A stretch of 64,000 bases of DNA, taken from contig JAFYBN010000113.1 in assembly GCA_017540175.1 (NCBI GenBank), forward strand, positions 1 through 64,000, in the 5' to 3' direction. A program made the translations under genes and the position numbers. Positions 24,112 through 33,311 of the stretch are shown here, one piece after another. This DNA comes from Clostridia bacterium. GTDB taxonomy: Bacteria > Bacillota > Clostridia > Oscillospirales > CAG-272. The notes under the pieces are model-generated. The model was not told where the DNA came from and did not search any database. It was given only the letters and a program-made list of their open reading frames with translations. How positions within the stretch are numbered: position 1 is the first letter of the stretch; every line of letters starts with the position of its first letter.

Positions 24112-25257
24112 TCACTTTCTCAGCCGGACGGTGTACCCGCCGAAGCTGTAAGTATGCTCGTCCCGGCGCACGCCGCGGGGCGGATAGTCGGTCGTGACGA
24201 TCTGCGCGCCGCATCGGTCCGCGTCGGCGTAGCGGCCGTCGCTGAAATCCGGATAATCGTCCGCGCGGGTCCGCACCATGAGGCGAAGCTCCTCATACGC
24301 TTCCGCCTCATGCTTCGCGGCGCTTGCCGGGTTGTTGTCGAGAATGAAGGAGGCATAGTCCTCGTGAATCCCGTCCCATCGCAGGCAGGGGAACATCGCC
24401 TGTGTCCGGATGCCGCGGTCGAGCGCGATATACTCCTCCGTCGCCCGGCACGGATGCAGCAGGAAAAGGACGCGGCCGCGGCAGTCGGCGAGAAGCGGCC
24501 ATCCGTCGTCCGCACGCATGGCGGCGAAGGAATCATACGCGCCGAGCATCTCGTCCGGCGTGAGCAGGCGTTCCCCCATGACCTCCCGGATCGCCCCGTC
24601 CAGAGCCGCGGCGCATTCCGCGTCGAAGTCCCTCGTCTTTGTAAAGGGGACTTTGACGTCCTTCGGCTCGATGAGAATGAGCAGGGGAAGGTGGCGGGGA
24701 TTGTGCTCGGACCAGAGCCGGAGCTCCTCCAGCGCCGTTTTGAAATCCTGACAGTGCGAGCGGTTGTCCGGCAGAAAATGCGTGACGGTGAAGGAGATCT
24801 CCTCCCCCCGCCCCTCGGCGTTCACATCCAGCTCGAGACTGCGGATGCCGCGTTCCAGCTGCTCGGTCAGCCCCTCCATCTCAAAGCCCGCGAGCCTGCC
24901 GTCCACGGGAACGCCCGGGATCAGGCTCAGAGCCCTCAGCAGCATGCGGTACGGTAAAGAGGCGCGCGGCTGATAACTGTTGTGCGTAGCGAGAAACGAT
25001 ACCTCATTCAGACGGATCCCGTCGGCTTCGGCGGCGGCGAGATCAAAGGAGGCGAACCTCCCCTCGTCCCGCGCCTCATACCCCAGGTAGAATTCCTCCC
25101 GGAGCCATGTCATGCGTTTTTCCTGTTCTTTCGCGTTGCCGCGGACCTGCGCGAACCCGGTGATCAGCGCGGAAATCGCCAGCAGCAGATAAACCGCGAG
25201 GACGGTCAAAAGAAGGATCAGGATGGTTTTTCCCGCGACGACGATCAAACGGCGCAT
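24112..25257 (-). CDS. Membrane-anchored PI-PLC-like (Ca2+-dependent) phosphodiesterase
   Basis: 381 residues. N-terminal TM helix (LILLLTVLAVYLLLAI), then a PI-PLC X-like barrel of the bacterial Ca2+-dependent phosphoinositide PLC type: first His in FLATHNSYQ, then RSLELDVNAE, second His in VTHFLPDN, and LLILIEPKD. Such enzymes release inositol or glycerol phosphates, acting outside the membrane. The start is ATG 25257; GGAGG lies 11 nt upstream, while GTG 25269 is too close to it. It is 108 nt ahead of the glycyl radical enzyme gene and probably shares its operon. The substrate is inferred only from family. Confidence 0.85.
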   Translation of the reverse strand: MRRLIVVAGKTILILLLTVLAVYLLLAISALITGFAQVRGNAKEQEKRMTWLREEFYLGYEARDEGRFASFDLAAAEADGIRLNEVSFLATHNSYQPRASLPYRMLLRALSLIPGVPVDGRLAGFEMEGLTEQLERGIRSLELDVNAEGRGEEISFTVTHFLPDNRSHCQDFKTALEELRLWSEHNPRHLPLLILIEPKDVKVPFTKTRDFDAECAAALDGAIREVMGERLLTPDEMLGAYDSFAAMRADDGWPLLADCRGRVLFLLHPCRATEEYIALDRGIRTQAMFPCLRWDGIHEDYASFILDNNPASAAKHEAEAYEELRLMVRTRADDYPDFSDGRYADADRCGAQIVTTDYPPRGVRRDEHTYSFGGYTVRLRK

Positions 25258-25307
25258 CTGCTTCCGCACCTCCGTTTCAGATAAGATCGGGCGTTTCGCC
25301 GTTACAA

Positions 25308-25360
25308 CGCTTCAGCGTTTCACGGTTCACCGTTTCACTGTTCACCGTTCACCGTTCACC
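25308..25360. repeat. 7-8 bp imperfect repeat between MFS and PI-PLC genes
   Basis: About six units of CGTTTCAC/GGTTCAC type; the array overlaps the end of the MFS gene. Confidence 0.6.
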
Positions 25361-26645
25361 GGCGGACGGCATGCTGTTTTTCCACGACTTTCTTCGTATA
25401 AACGAACGCGGCGGCGGTCAGAAGCAGGGACACAACGGACAGGACCTGCTGACCGTACACCGTCACGCCGAAGAGCCGGTTTCCCGACGCCTGCACGGCG
25501 GAGAGGATCCGGCTCCCGACGAGGGAAGAGGCGAATCCGACGATCCCCCCGACGGAGGACTTGACCGCCATCGCCTGCGCCATGTACTGCGGTTCCACAT
25601 AGCTGTATGTGATGTTGAACGAGTTCTGGTTGGTCCCCGCGAGGCTGACGTTGTAGAGCACGGTATGGAAAACGATCATCCAGCGGGACGCGGGAGAGGT
25701 GAGCGCGCCGAGCGCAAACGCCGCCGCGGCAATGAGAAGCGCCGTCCGGAATCCGTGCGCGTAGGACGTGCGGTCGGAATACCGTCCGAACGGCTTCGAG
25801 ACCGCGAACCGGCAGAGATTGGCTGCCGTATTGATGATCTGCACCGCGCCCACCGAGAAGAGCAGATCTTCGGTTTTGTAGGTCCCGAAAAACCCGGTCG
25901 ACATATACCGCGCCGCCTCCCAGAGACACGCCAGCACGACGGTATGACGAAAATCCCGGTTCCCGAAAATCGCCCGCAGCACCTCTCCGACTCCGGGCGG
26001 TCTGTGTTCCCCGTCTTCGGACGGAGTCTCTTTTTTGATGAGGCAGAGGCAGACAAAACAGCAGACGTTCAGCGCGAAGATCGCGCACGCCAGCGTGAGA
26101 AATCCCCCTTTGGGATTTCCGACAGCCTCAAAGCGGTCGAAGACGAATCCGGCGGCCAGAGTGAAGAGGATGCCCGACAGGAGGGAGATCATCTCCTTCA
26201 CCGCGGAGAACTCGCCCCGCCCCCTCGGGTCCACGTACCCGTTTGCCCAGCGGTACAGAATGGAACCGACGGCATACCGGAAGGCAAAGCCGAGCGTCAT
26301 CCCCGCCGCCGCGGCGATCGCCCTTCCGGTCGGCGCGAGGGGAAGGAACGGGATCAGATAAACCCCGAGGAACAAAAGCTGGCTGACGGTGTCGGCGATC
26401 AGGACCGTGCGCTTGACGCTTTTGATCTTCCGGATCAGAAGGATGGATAAGAGCTGAAACAGAAACGAAAACGAAATGAGCGACGCGATGATCCCCGCCG
26501 CCGCGTCATCCAGTCCGATGTGCTTGAGCAGTTTGGCGAGAAACGCGTCCGATACGAGAATGGTGACAAAATACTCAAAGGCGCACTGCGCCGTGTACGC
26601 GCTGCGGGATCTCTGCGCCTCCCGCGACCGATACCGATTGTCCAA
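25356..26645 (-). CDS. MFS transporter
   Basis: 429 residues with about 12 hydrophobic helices; TVLIADTVSQLLFLGVYLIP and FALGALTSPASRWMIV are typical. There is a loop with DPRGRGEFSAVKE between helices 4 and 5 and KPFGRYSDRTSY in the second half. The start is read as TTG 26645 with GGAGGAG 6 nt upstream; upstream in-frame sequence is Arg/Ser-rich and not protein-like. It is probably co-transcribed with the PI-PLC-like and glycyl radical genes. The cargo is unknown. Confidence 0.85.
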   Translation of the reverse strand: MDNRYRSREAQRSRSAYTAQCAFEYFVTILVSDAFLAKLLKHIGLDDAAAGIIASLISFSFLFQLLSILLIRKIKSVKRTVLIADTVSQLLFLGVYLIPFLPLAPTGRAIAAAAGMTLGFAFRYAVGSILYRWANGYVDPRGRGEFSAVKEMISLLSGILFTLAAGFVFDRFEAVGNPKGGFLTLACAIFALNVCCFVCLCLIKKETPSEDGEHRPPGVGEVLRAIFGNRDFRHTVVLACLWEAARYMSTGFFGTYKTEDLLFSVGAVQIINTAANLCRFAVSKPFGRYSDRTSYAHGFRTALLIAAAAFALGALTSPASRWMIVFHTVLYNVSLAGTNQNSFNITYSYVEPQYMAQAMAVKSSVGGIVGFASSLVGSRILSAVQASGNRLFGVTVYGQQVLSVVSLLLTAAAFVYTKKVVEKQHAVRR

Positions 26646-26737
26646 TGCCGTCTCCTCCGGGGCTCTGAAAAAGCTGCGCCGACGCCGCGCCTCCGACTTT
26701 TCAGGATCGGACCGCGACCGCCTCAGTCCGAACGGAC

Positions 26738-27112
26738 TTATGAAAAATCCGTTGCCAGCGCGATATAGCGCCGCTTGTTTTTGGTGCAGGCGCAGTAGAA
26801 ATGATAGACATGGCCTTCCCAGGTGATGATCCACGGCTTATGGGCGTAGAGATCCTGCTCCGGATCGTCCCCCGCCGGGGCGACGGTCGGCTCTCCCAGC
26901 CACTCGTTCCAGTGATTCAGATCATAGGAGCACGCGAAGGTATCGAACGCGGAGCGGGCCCTGTTGTATTTCATGAAATTCATGACGTACAGCCCGTCCC
27001 AGTCCCGCATCAGCATCGGATCCGCCGTGATCCAGCAGCACGGGTCGCGGAACGCGTGGGTTTCGTCCCCCGGGATCAGGCGCGAGGATTGGATCCTGTC
27101 GAGCAATTTCAT
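26738..27112 (-). pseudogene. Truncated GH43/GH130-like beta-propeller glycosidase
   Basis: 124 residues are left: DETHAFRDPCCWITADP, then YAHKPWIITWEGHVYHFYCA and RRYIALATDF. The text is that of the C-terminal blades of a five-bladed propeller glycosidase, which is normally 300 residues or more. Nothing protein-like precedes ATG 27112. So the 5' part is missing, and it is probably a remnant. It could still be made as a short protein (GGAGACCGAT before ATG). Confidence 0.55.
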
Positions 27113-27316
27113 ATCGGTCTCCGATTTCGTTTTTCCTGAGAAGCGCCCGCCGCGGCGGACGCGGACACGGGCAGCTCTCGGCGCAATCCGGTTTCGTTTC
27201 CCCCTGCGCACCGCCCTCGGCGCGGTTATTTCGAGAAAGCACCGTCAGCCCGCACCATTATACCATAAAACCGTCCGAAAGTCTTGTCCTTTTCGCGAAT
27301 TTCACCGTCGAGTGTC

Positions 27317-27396
27317 GGACCGTCGGACCGTCGAACCGTCGAACCGTCGAACCGTCGGACCGTCGAACCGTCGGACCGCCGGACCGCCGGACCGCC
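27317..27396. repeat. 8-bp minisatellite, ten units
   Basis: Ten contiguous units of GGACCGTC/GAACCGTC/GGACCGCC, with no interruption. It lies in the 449 bp gene-free stretch between the glycosidase remnant and the UroD-family gene. Confidence 0.9.
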
Positions 27397-27425
27397 GGAG
27401 GGGACGCCGCCCGGGACGGTGGATG

Positions 27426-27470
27426 CGCCCGCCTCACCCGCTTCGCCCGCTCCGTCCGCTCCGTCCGCCA
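27426..27470. repeat. 9-bp tandem repeat, five units
   Basis: Units CGCCCGCCT, CACCCGCTT, CGCCCGCTC, CGTCCGCTC and CGTCCGCCA follow the octamer array after 29 bp. Confidence 0.75.
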
Positions 27471-27500
27471 TACGTTCTTTTTTCACGCGTCAAAAAAGAC

Positions 27501-27529
27501 TTGTTTTTCGCCGCGTTCTATGGTATAAG
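27501..27529 (+). promoter_or_regulatory. Promoter of the UroD/MtaA-family gene
   Basis: TTGTTT (27501-27506), 17 bp spacer, TATAAG (27524-27529), 33 nt before the start codon. Confidence 0.65.
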
Positions 27530-27561
27530 CCCGAACAATTTTCTCACGCCGAGGTATCACC

Positions 27562-28566
27562 ATGAACGGTTACGAACGCACCGTGAAATTCGTCCGGGGA
27601 GAGCCCGTCGACCGTCCGCCCTTCATGCCGCTGGCCATCGAATGGATCGCCCGCGAACAGGGCATTCCCTACCCCGAGTTTGTCTACGAGCCGGAAAAGC
27701 GCGTCCGGGCATACAGCAGCGCCGCGAAGAAATACGACATCGACTGCGTGCTCCCCGACGCCGATTTTTACGAGCAGCTCGAGGACTTCGGAGCAAAGCC
27801 CGTATTCGACGGAAAGGCGTTCTCCGCCGCTCCGATCATCGAGGATGTGACGGAACTCTCCCATCTGTCCCTGCCGGAATACGCGCCGGGGACACGGGAA
27901 GGAAACCGCCTCGCGGTCCTGCGCGCGCTGGCGGACGAATTCAAGGGAGAGAAATACATCTTCGGGATCACCGTCGGTCCGTTCACGGAGTTCTGCAACG
28001 CGCGGGGCGTGGAAGACGCGCTCTGCGACCTGATGGACAACGCGGACGCGGTCGCGGAGGCGATGCGGATCTTCTTTGAGAACGGCATGCGCTTCATCGA
28101 CGCGCAGCTCGAGGCGGGCGCGGAAGGCATCCAGATCGTCGAGCCCTGCTGTTCCCTCATCCCGCCCGCTCTGTACGAAGAACACGTCCTGCCTCTCCAT
28201 CGGAAGATGATCGAGCGCGTCCAGCGCGGTCGGGACGACGGATTTGCGCGCCTGCACATCTGCGGCGACACGAACCGCCTCCTGCCCGTCCTGCTCGGGA
28301 CCGGAACGCGCATCCTCGACGTGGATTACCAGGTGGATGTGGAAGCCGGGGCGAAGCTGCTCGCGCCGGGGCAGGTCTTCTGCGGCAATCTCTCCCCCGC
28401 GTCCGACGTGCTGAACGGAAAGCCGGAGGACTTCGCCGAAAAGGTGCGCCGGATCGACGAGGCGACGGGACGCAGGATCATCATTTCCGCGGGATGCGAT
28501 ATTCCCCCGGCGACGACCGTGGAGAATATGATCGCGTTCCACGACGCCGCGGCGAACCTCGCATAA
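27562..28566 (+). CDS. UroD/MtaA-family methyltransferase-like protein with zinc site
   Basis: 334 residues. A uroporphyrinogen decarboxylase-fold protein in the MtaA/CmuA branch, which moves methyl groups between corrinoid proteins and thiols. The zinc site His-x-Cys is in LHICGDTN (about 233), and the third ligand is in ISAGCDIPPATT. VEPCCSLIPP sits in the core. No porphyrin-binding signature is seen. It is a single gene with its own promoter and a weak site GAGGTATCACC. No corrinoid protein gene is adjacent. Three relatives lie at 57-61.5 kb. Confidence 0.85.
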   Translation: MNGYERTVKFVRGEPVDRPPFMPLAIEWIAREQGIPYPEFVYEPEKRVRAYSSAAKKYDIDCVLPDADFYEQLEDFGAKPVFDGKAFSAAPIIEDVTELSHLSLPEYAPGTREGNRLAVLRALADEFKGEKYIFGITVGPFTEFCNARGVEDALCDLMDNADAVAEAMRIFFENGMRFIDAQLEAGAEGIQIVEPCCSLIPPALYEEHVLPLHRKMIERVQRGRDDGFARLHICGDTNRLLPVLLGTGTRILDVDYQVDVEAGAKLLAPGQVFCGNLSPASDVLNGKPEDFAEKVRRIDEATGRRIIISAGCDIPPATTVENMIAFHDAAANLA

Positions 28567-28648
28567 TCCTCCTCTCCGGAACCGCCGGAGCCGGAATCAC
28601 GCCGGGGAGCAAAAAGACAGATGACGGTTTTCTCATCCGTCCGCCCGA

Positions 28649-29173
28649 TCATTCAACCGCGAGGGTGACGGTGACGTCTCCGTTTCCGAGAAGGTCCGCC
28701 AGCTCCTCCGCGCTCTTGTCCGTGATGCGGCCGAGGCGGGTATAGGCCCACGAATTGGAGCCGTAGAAGACGACGATCTGATTGCCGGAGTAGAGCACGA
28801 TGTCCCCGGCCTCCGTGGTTGTCTGCCGGTCGTTTTGCGGGAGACTCTGCCCGATGGGGCCGACCTGCTCAAACCCGCCGTACATGGACATCCGGATCGT
28901 GAGGGGCCCTTTCCGGCACAGCTCCGTCAAAGCCGCCGCGGATTCGTTGTCTTCCCATTCCACCGCGACGGGCGTTTCTCCGATCTGCATTTTGAGTGTC
29001 AAAGCTTCTGCCTCCTGACTGTGATTTTGCGCGGTCATATCCGCCTCGGCGATTTCCGCGATCTCTTCGCTCTCCCGGCCGGCGTCCGGCTGCTTCTCCG
29101 AGCTGCCGCAGGCGGCCAAGAGAAACAGCAAAATCACCGCCGCGCAGACGGATATCCATCTCTTTCTTCTCAA
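28649..29173 (-). CDS. Lipoprotein with cyclophilin-like domain
   Basis: 174 residues. Signal peptide with lipobox LLAAC. The domain from about 58 on (LKMQIGETPVAVEWEDN; GDIVLYSGNQIVVFYGSNSW; YTRLGRI) is the cyclophilin-like fold common in clostridial lipoproteins. Peptidyl-prolyl isomerase activity is not evident. The start is TTG 29173 with AAAGGAG 9 nt upstream. Convergent with the UroD-family gene. The likely site is the outer face of the membrane. Confidence 0.82.
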   Translation of the reverse strand: MRRKRWISVCAAVILLFLLAACGSSEKQPDAGRESEEIAEIAEADMTAQNHSQEAEALTLKMQIGETPVAVEWEDNESAAALTELCRKGPLTIRMSMYGGFEQVGPIGQSLPQNDRQTTTEAGDIVLYSGNQIVVFYGSNSWAYTRLGRITDKSAEELADLLGNGDVTVTLAVE

Positions 29174-29317
29174 GATTCTGAACTCCTTTCCGAAGTCTCC
29201 CGGCGGCGCGTTCCGCCGAGAGCTTTTGCGGGTGCCGGAACACGCGGTCGCATAAGACCGAACGGATCAAATAAGCGCCGGAGGGATCGAATCAAAAAGC
29301 CGGTATCTCCGAGCACA

Positions 29318-29371
29318 AAAACGGCAGCCGCAGTTCTCCTTTCCGGGAGGGCCGCGGCTGCCGCGCTTTTT
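29318..29371. terminator. Bidirectional rho-independent terminator
   Basis: Stem GGCAGCCGC (29324-29332) with GCGGCTGCC (29355-29363), extended by one pair, flanked by five A (minus-strand T-run) and five T. It ends the solute-binding protein gene transcribed leftward. Confidence 0.85.
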
Positions 29372-29372
29372 C

Positions 29373-30878
29373 TCAGTTCTTCAGCCCGTAATACTCCGCG
29401 ATCTTCGCGAGCTTTTTCGTCACGAGCTTTTCCTTGCCGCGCCACGCGGACATGATATCCGTCGAATTGTTGATGATCTGGTTGCGGAAGATGTACGGCA
29501 CCTCGATATCGTTTCCGTACTGGAACGAGAACTCAAAGAGCCGCCCGTCCATGATGAGGTCGATGATCTTCGCCGTGTTCGCGTCCATCGAATAGCGGTT
29601 TTTCAGCGCGCTGTCGTAGAACGCCGGGACCACGTCCCGCTTGCTCAGAATGCCCATCTCCTCCGTGACCGTGCCGAGGAAGGTGTAATCCTCCTCCGGG
29701 GTGTTGACCGGGAAGGCAAGAACGGTGAACTGGTCGGACGCCACGGTGTAGTAGGTGTCCTGAGCCTCGTCCCACATCGGGAAGGGCATGACGCCGAAAT
29801 CGCTGTCCATGCCGGCAAAACTCGTCCGCGCGTCGTTGAGGATGCCGGGCGTGAAGAGCGCGTGATCGGAGACGAACATCGCATCCGCCGCGGCTTCCTG
29901 CCATGTGCCGGTGCAGTAGGAGCCGTCGTTTCTGTAGTACAGTCCGAGCACCTTTTCGAGCGCCGTGATCGTCTTGTCGGTGAACATCACGACCTCGATG
30001 ACCCCCTCGTCGGACACCTTCGTGAGGGGCTGGTCGAACGCGGTGAGCCATTCGTCGCAGTGCGCGTCCGCGGAAAGCACGACGCCGTAGACGTCCTCCG
30101 CGTCACGTGAGGTCGAACCGTTCGTGTCCTCGTACACGCCGCTTGTCAGGGTGTTGAACGCGTCGAAGGTCCATTTCTTCTCAAACACCGTTTCCTGCAG
30201 CGAGGAGGCGGAATAGCCGTAACGTTCGCACAGGGGCGCGTTGTAGAAGAGGACGTTGCCGTAGAGGATGTTCGTCACACAGAAATCCCCCGTGAAGGTG
30301 AAGAGCCGCCCGTTGATCGTCGCCTCGTCGTTTGCCGCCTTCGTCCACCACGGCGCGTCGAAATCGATGTTCGGCACGTCCAGCCAGTTGCCGCAGAGCT
30401 TCGCGCCCACCACGGCGTAGGTTTTGAAATCGACCTGTCCGATCAGGTTGTAGAGGAAATCCCCGGCGTGCACGCTCGCGCGCATTTTGTCCGTCACGGC
30501 GTCCCAGTTTCCCGCGTCCTCGGCGGAAATGCGGATGCCGAGATTTTCCTCCGCCATCCGGTTGCGGTTATACACGGCGTCGTTCGTCATTTCTCCCGTG
30601 ATGTCCTCGACGTCCATCTCAAAGAGCTCGTTGCCGCGCGTCAGGATCGTGAATGCCCGGTCGTCGTATCGGTCGGCGGGAAGAGCGGCGAGCGCCGCTT
30701 CGTAAATCGTCGTCTCGGGTTCCTCGGGAGTCGGCGTCTCCGCGTCCGCCCCCGCCTGCACGGGAGTGTCGGTCACGCCGGGCGTGTCGGATTCCGTGTT
30801 CTGCGCGCTCTCTGAGCAGGAGACGAACTGGGGCAGAAGGATCGCCAGCACACAAATCAGGGAAAGCAGTTTTTTCAT
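29373..30878 (-). CDS. Extracellular solute-binding lipoprotein
   Basis: 501 residues. Signal peptide with lipobox FVSC, Thr/Glu/Pro-rich linker, then the family-1 type binding-protein text: YDDRAFTILTRGNELFEMDV, DAVYNRNRMAEENLGI, ADAMFVSDHALFTPGI and GVMPFPMWDE. Such proteins deliver oligosaccharides or similar ligands to ABC importers, but no permease or ATPase gene is nearby. The start is ATG 30878, after GGAAG. Two damaged relatives lie at 53.4 and 62.9 kb. The ligand is unknown. Confidence 0.88.
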   Translation of the reverse strand: MKKLLSLICVLAILLPQFVSCSESAQNTESDTPGVTDTPVQAGADAETPTPEEPETTIYEAALAALPADRYDDRAFTILTRGNELFEMDVEDITGEMTNDAVYNRNRMAEENLGIRISAEDAGNWDAVTDKMRASVHAGDFLYNLIGQVDFKTYAVVGAKLCGNWLDVPNIDFDAPWWTKAANDEATINGRLFTFTGDFCVTNILYGNVLFYNAPLCERYGYSASSLQETVFEKKWTFDAFNTLTSGVYEDTNGSTSRDAEDVYGVVLSADAHCDEWLTAFDQPLTKVSDEGVIEVVMFTDKTITALEKVLGLYYRNDGSYCTGTWQEAAADAMFVSDHALFTPGILNDARTSFAGMDSDFGVMPFPMWDEAQDTYYTVASDQFTVLAFPVNTPEEDYTFLGTVTEEMGILSKRDVVPAFYDSALKNRYSMDANTAKIIDLIMDGRLFEFSFQYGNDIEVPYIFRNQIINNSTDIMSAWRGKEKLVTKKLAKIAEYYGLKN

Positions 30879-30956
30879 GGTTCGTCTTCCTTTCCGTAGA
30901 TCATCGGGATCGCGATGGGGTGCGGTCTGCATGCCGAGCCCCCGCATTCTGTCCGT

Positions 30957-30985
30957 ATTATAGCATAATTTCTTCCCGCGCGCAA
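30957..30985 (-). promoter_or_regulatory. Promoter of the solute-binding protein gene
   Basis: TTGCGC (30980-30985), 17 bp spacer, extended TGC, TATAAT (30957-30962). Confidence 0.75.
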
Positions 30986-31088
30986 GGGAGATTCGGCCGA
31001 AACCGCCCGAACTTTGCGCCGGCTTTGCGCCGGCGGCTCCGCCGCGCCGGGAAACGGAGCGGCAAACGAATTCCGAGCGCGCAGAGGG

Positions 31089-33188
31089 TCACCCCACCCG
31101 CACGACCTCGCCCGGGCGCACGCGGACGCGGAGGAATCTGTCCTGCCAGATCAGCCCGAGCGGACGCTTTCTGTCCTCATCGGATTCGATCATGACCTTG
31201 ACGACGGCCGGGAAAGCCGTGGGGTTTTCGATCATCACGCTCCCGTCCTCAAGCCATGCGTTCACGTGATCACAGACGCAGATAAGACCTTTTGCCACAT
31301 CCGCGTAAACGCCCGGCGTCTCGAGCCACGTCAGCATCAGCGCGGCGGTGGGCCATACGCTGTTGCCCGCGATGGCGTCTCCCACGTTTCGCGCGCCCTC
31401 CCAGTCGGAGAGGTTCACCCGCTCGCAGATCTCGCTCGGTCTCAGAGCGGGGCCCTGTACGGTGTACATGGGACGCTCGGGATAGGAGACCGTCTGCGGG
31501 ATGAAATGCGCGATCCGGCTCATGAGCTCGAGGTAAAGCGGATCGCCCGAAGCCCGGTACAGCTTCAAGAGCGCGCCGCCGCCCGCCGTGCACATCCCGG
31601 GACCCGCGTGCTTGTTCTGAACGCTCGCCCAGACGCTGCCCGCGCTGCGGATGCCCATTTTCGCAAACCGGCTCTCGGGCGGGAAGGCGTAGTCATACCC
31701 CACGACCCAGCTCGAAAGCATGTGCGCGGCTTCCGCGGCGCACGTGAGCCACCGGTCGGATCCGTCGGCCTCCCAGAGCGCGGTGAAGCCCTCCACCAGT
31801 CCCGCGCAGCTCTCGCTGTCCGGCGCGGCGAGGATCTCACCGGGGCCGCCGGTGGAATAACCGACGCGAAGCGCCGTTCTGTCGTAATAATCGCCGATCT
31901 GGCGCGCGGCTTCGAGGAAGCTCCCGTCCCCCGTGACCGACGCCGCCGCGCAGAGCGCCGCGGGCGTAATCGCGCCGCAGGTCGTTCCGCCCACGAGAAT
32001 CTCTCCCGTTTCGGCGTTGACAAACTGGCCGATCTGCCCGTACCGCTCCCACATGCCCTTCAGGGCGTTCGCCGCCATGACCGCGCTGTGCAGGATTTCC
32101 TCCGGCACGTCCATGCCGAGCCGCCGCATCGCTTCGATCTGCCGGAATATGAAATAGGTCAGGTCGGCGTGCTTGCGCACGAGGAGCATGTTGTGTTTTC
32201 CCTCGTAATGGGTGAAGCAGTCGTGGTGGATCTCGCCGTCCGCCACGATGCCGTAATACCACCCGGCCCCGCTTTGCCACCGCGCGCAGAACCGAAGCGC
32301 CCGCACGACGCGCCGGCGGGACAGCTCCCCGCCTTCGCAGAGAAGCGCCAGCGTGAGCATTCCGCCCCCCGCCCAGCCCGCCTGCCACTTCGCGAACCAC
32401 GAGGGATGGCTTCCGACCGGCTGCAGGGCGTAGTACCCTTCTTTTTCGTCGAAATGCGTGCCGTTCTGTTCCGCCTCCGCAAGCTCCCAGAAGCGGGAGA
32501 AGGGAAGGTTGGCATGGGCAGCGGCCGAATACAGCAGGGAGCGCTTCTCGAAGAACGCACGGAAGAGCGCGGGGATGTCCGCGCAGTCAAACGTGAAAAC
32601 GCGATGCGGGATGACCGTTTCCTCTCCCGCGCGGACCTCAAGCGGCGGATCCGCTTCGGGCTGCTCTCTGAGGGACGGATACCCGTCGTACCAGTGATAG
32701 ACCAAGCGCCGCTTCGCCGGGGCGCGCAGACGGATCAGAAGCTCGTCCCCCGTCTGCTCGAGCGTGACGCCGTAATTGCGTCCGTGCTGTCCCTGCCCGA
32801 AGAACAGCATGAACGCCCGCTTTTCCGATTTGCGCAGGACGCACACGCAGGGCAGCGCCATGTCTCCGGTCGTCACGTCCATGAACGAATCCCCCTCCGG
32901 AGCGAGAGCCGGAACAGCCGTCATGCGCACCGGGACGTCCGTGCCGAACTCCTCCTCGGTGTACATCGGCGGGTAACACCGCATCACGGTCTCGAAGCGG
33001 TTGCCGTTGTAAGCGCAGCCGGGGATCATGATATAGGTGTCTCCGATCGGGGCGTCGAGCCGGAAATCGACCCAGAACGCCGCGTCGCCGGAATCGCTCA
33101 GCGCGGTGAAGCGGGTCTCCCGGTCGTTTCGGACGACGCGGGTCTGCTCCTTCTCTCCCGAATAACCGCAGGTCTGGCTGAACAGCAT
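31089..33188 (-). CDS. Large glycosidase-like protein, probable six-hairpin barrel
   Basis: 699 residues, no signal peptide, so cytoplasmic. The N-terminal beta-rich part (about 1-200) and the following helical part (KWQAGWAGGGMLTLALLCEG; HYEGKHNMLLVRKHADLTYF; GPGMCTAGGGALLKLY) look like the beta-sandwich plus (alpha/alpha)6-barrel layout of several glycosidase families. No family-specific catalytic motif is certain. The start is ATG 33188, 8 nt after AGAGGAGG. A palindrome-flanked promoter lies upstream, divergent from an FAD oxidoreductase gene. Confidence 0.7.
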   Translation of the reverse strand: MLFSQTCGYSGEKEQTRVVRNDRETRFTALSDSGDAAFWVDFRLDAPIGDTYIMIPGCAYNGNRFETVMRCYPPMYTEEEFGTDVPVRMTAVPALAPEGDSFMDVTTGDMALPCVCVLRKSEKRAFMLFFGQGQHGRNYGVTLEQTGDELLIRLRAPAKRRLVYHWYDGYPSLREQPEADPPLEVRAGEETVIPHRVFTFDCADIPALFRAFFEKRSLLYSAAAHANLPFSRFWELAEAEQNGTHFDEKEGYYALQPVGSHPSWFAKWQAGWAGGGMLTLALLCEGGELSRRRVVRALRFCARWQSGAGWYYGIVADGEIHHDCFTHYEGKHNMLLVRKHADLTYFIFRQIEAMRRLGMDVPEEILHSAVMAANALKGMWERYGQIGQFVNAETGEILVGGTTCGAITPAALCAAASVTGDGSFLEAARQIGDYYDRTALRVGYSTGGPGEILAAPDSESCAGLVEGFTALWEADGSDRWLTCAAEAAHMLSSWVVGYDYAFPPESRFAKMGIRSAGSVWASVQNKHAGPGMCTAGGGALLKLYRASGDPLYLELMSRIAHFIPQTVSYPERPMYTVQGPALRPSEICERVNLSDWEGARNVGDAIAGNSVWPTAALMLTWLETPGVYADVAKGLICVCDHVNAWLEDGSVMIENPTAFPAVVKVMIESDEDRKRPLGLIWQDRFLRVRVRPGEVVRVG

Positions 33189-33268
33189 GTTTTGTGCCTC
33201 CTCTGAAAATGTTGTCATGAAACTGTACATCGGCTCGGCTCGCGGCATCTCTTCCGTCCGCCGTTTTT

Positions 33269-33303
33269 GGGGTCCTGCCGTTATCATATCACAGAAGGAC
33301 CCC
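33269..33303. promoter_or_regulatory. Inverted repeat over the -10 region (possible operator)
   Basis: GGGGTCCT (33269-33276) and AGGACCCC (33296-33303) are perfect inverted copies 19 bp apart, bracketing the -10 and part of the spacer of the promoter at 33283-33311. This fits a repressor site. Confidence 0.6.
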
Positions 33304-33311
33304 TTTTTCAA
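33283..33311 (-). promoter_or_regulatory. Promoter of the glycosidase-like gene
   Basis: TTGAAA (33306-33311), 17 bp spacer, extended TGA, TATGAT (33283-33288). Confidence 0.75.

Noticed and set aside
21925..24957. Open frame of 1010 codons on the plus strand
   Set aside because: Antisense to the glycyl radical enzyme and PI-PLC-like genes; composition is Arg/Gly/Val/Glu noise.
27317..27396. CRISPR array
   Set aside because: Contiguous 8-bp units without spacers and no cas genes nearby.
31014..33206. Open frame of 730 codons on the plus strand
   Set aside because: Antisense to the glycosidase-like gene; no start signal and no domain.
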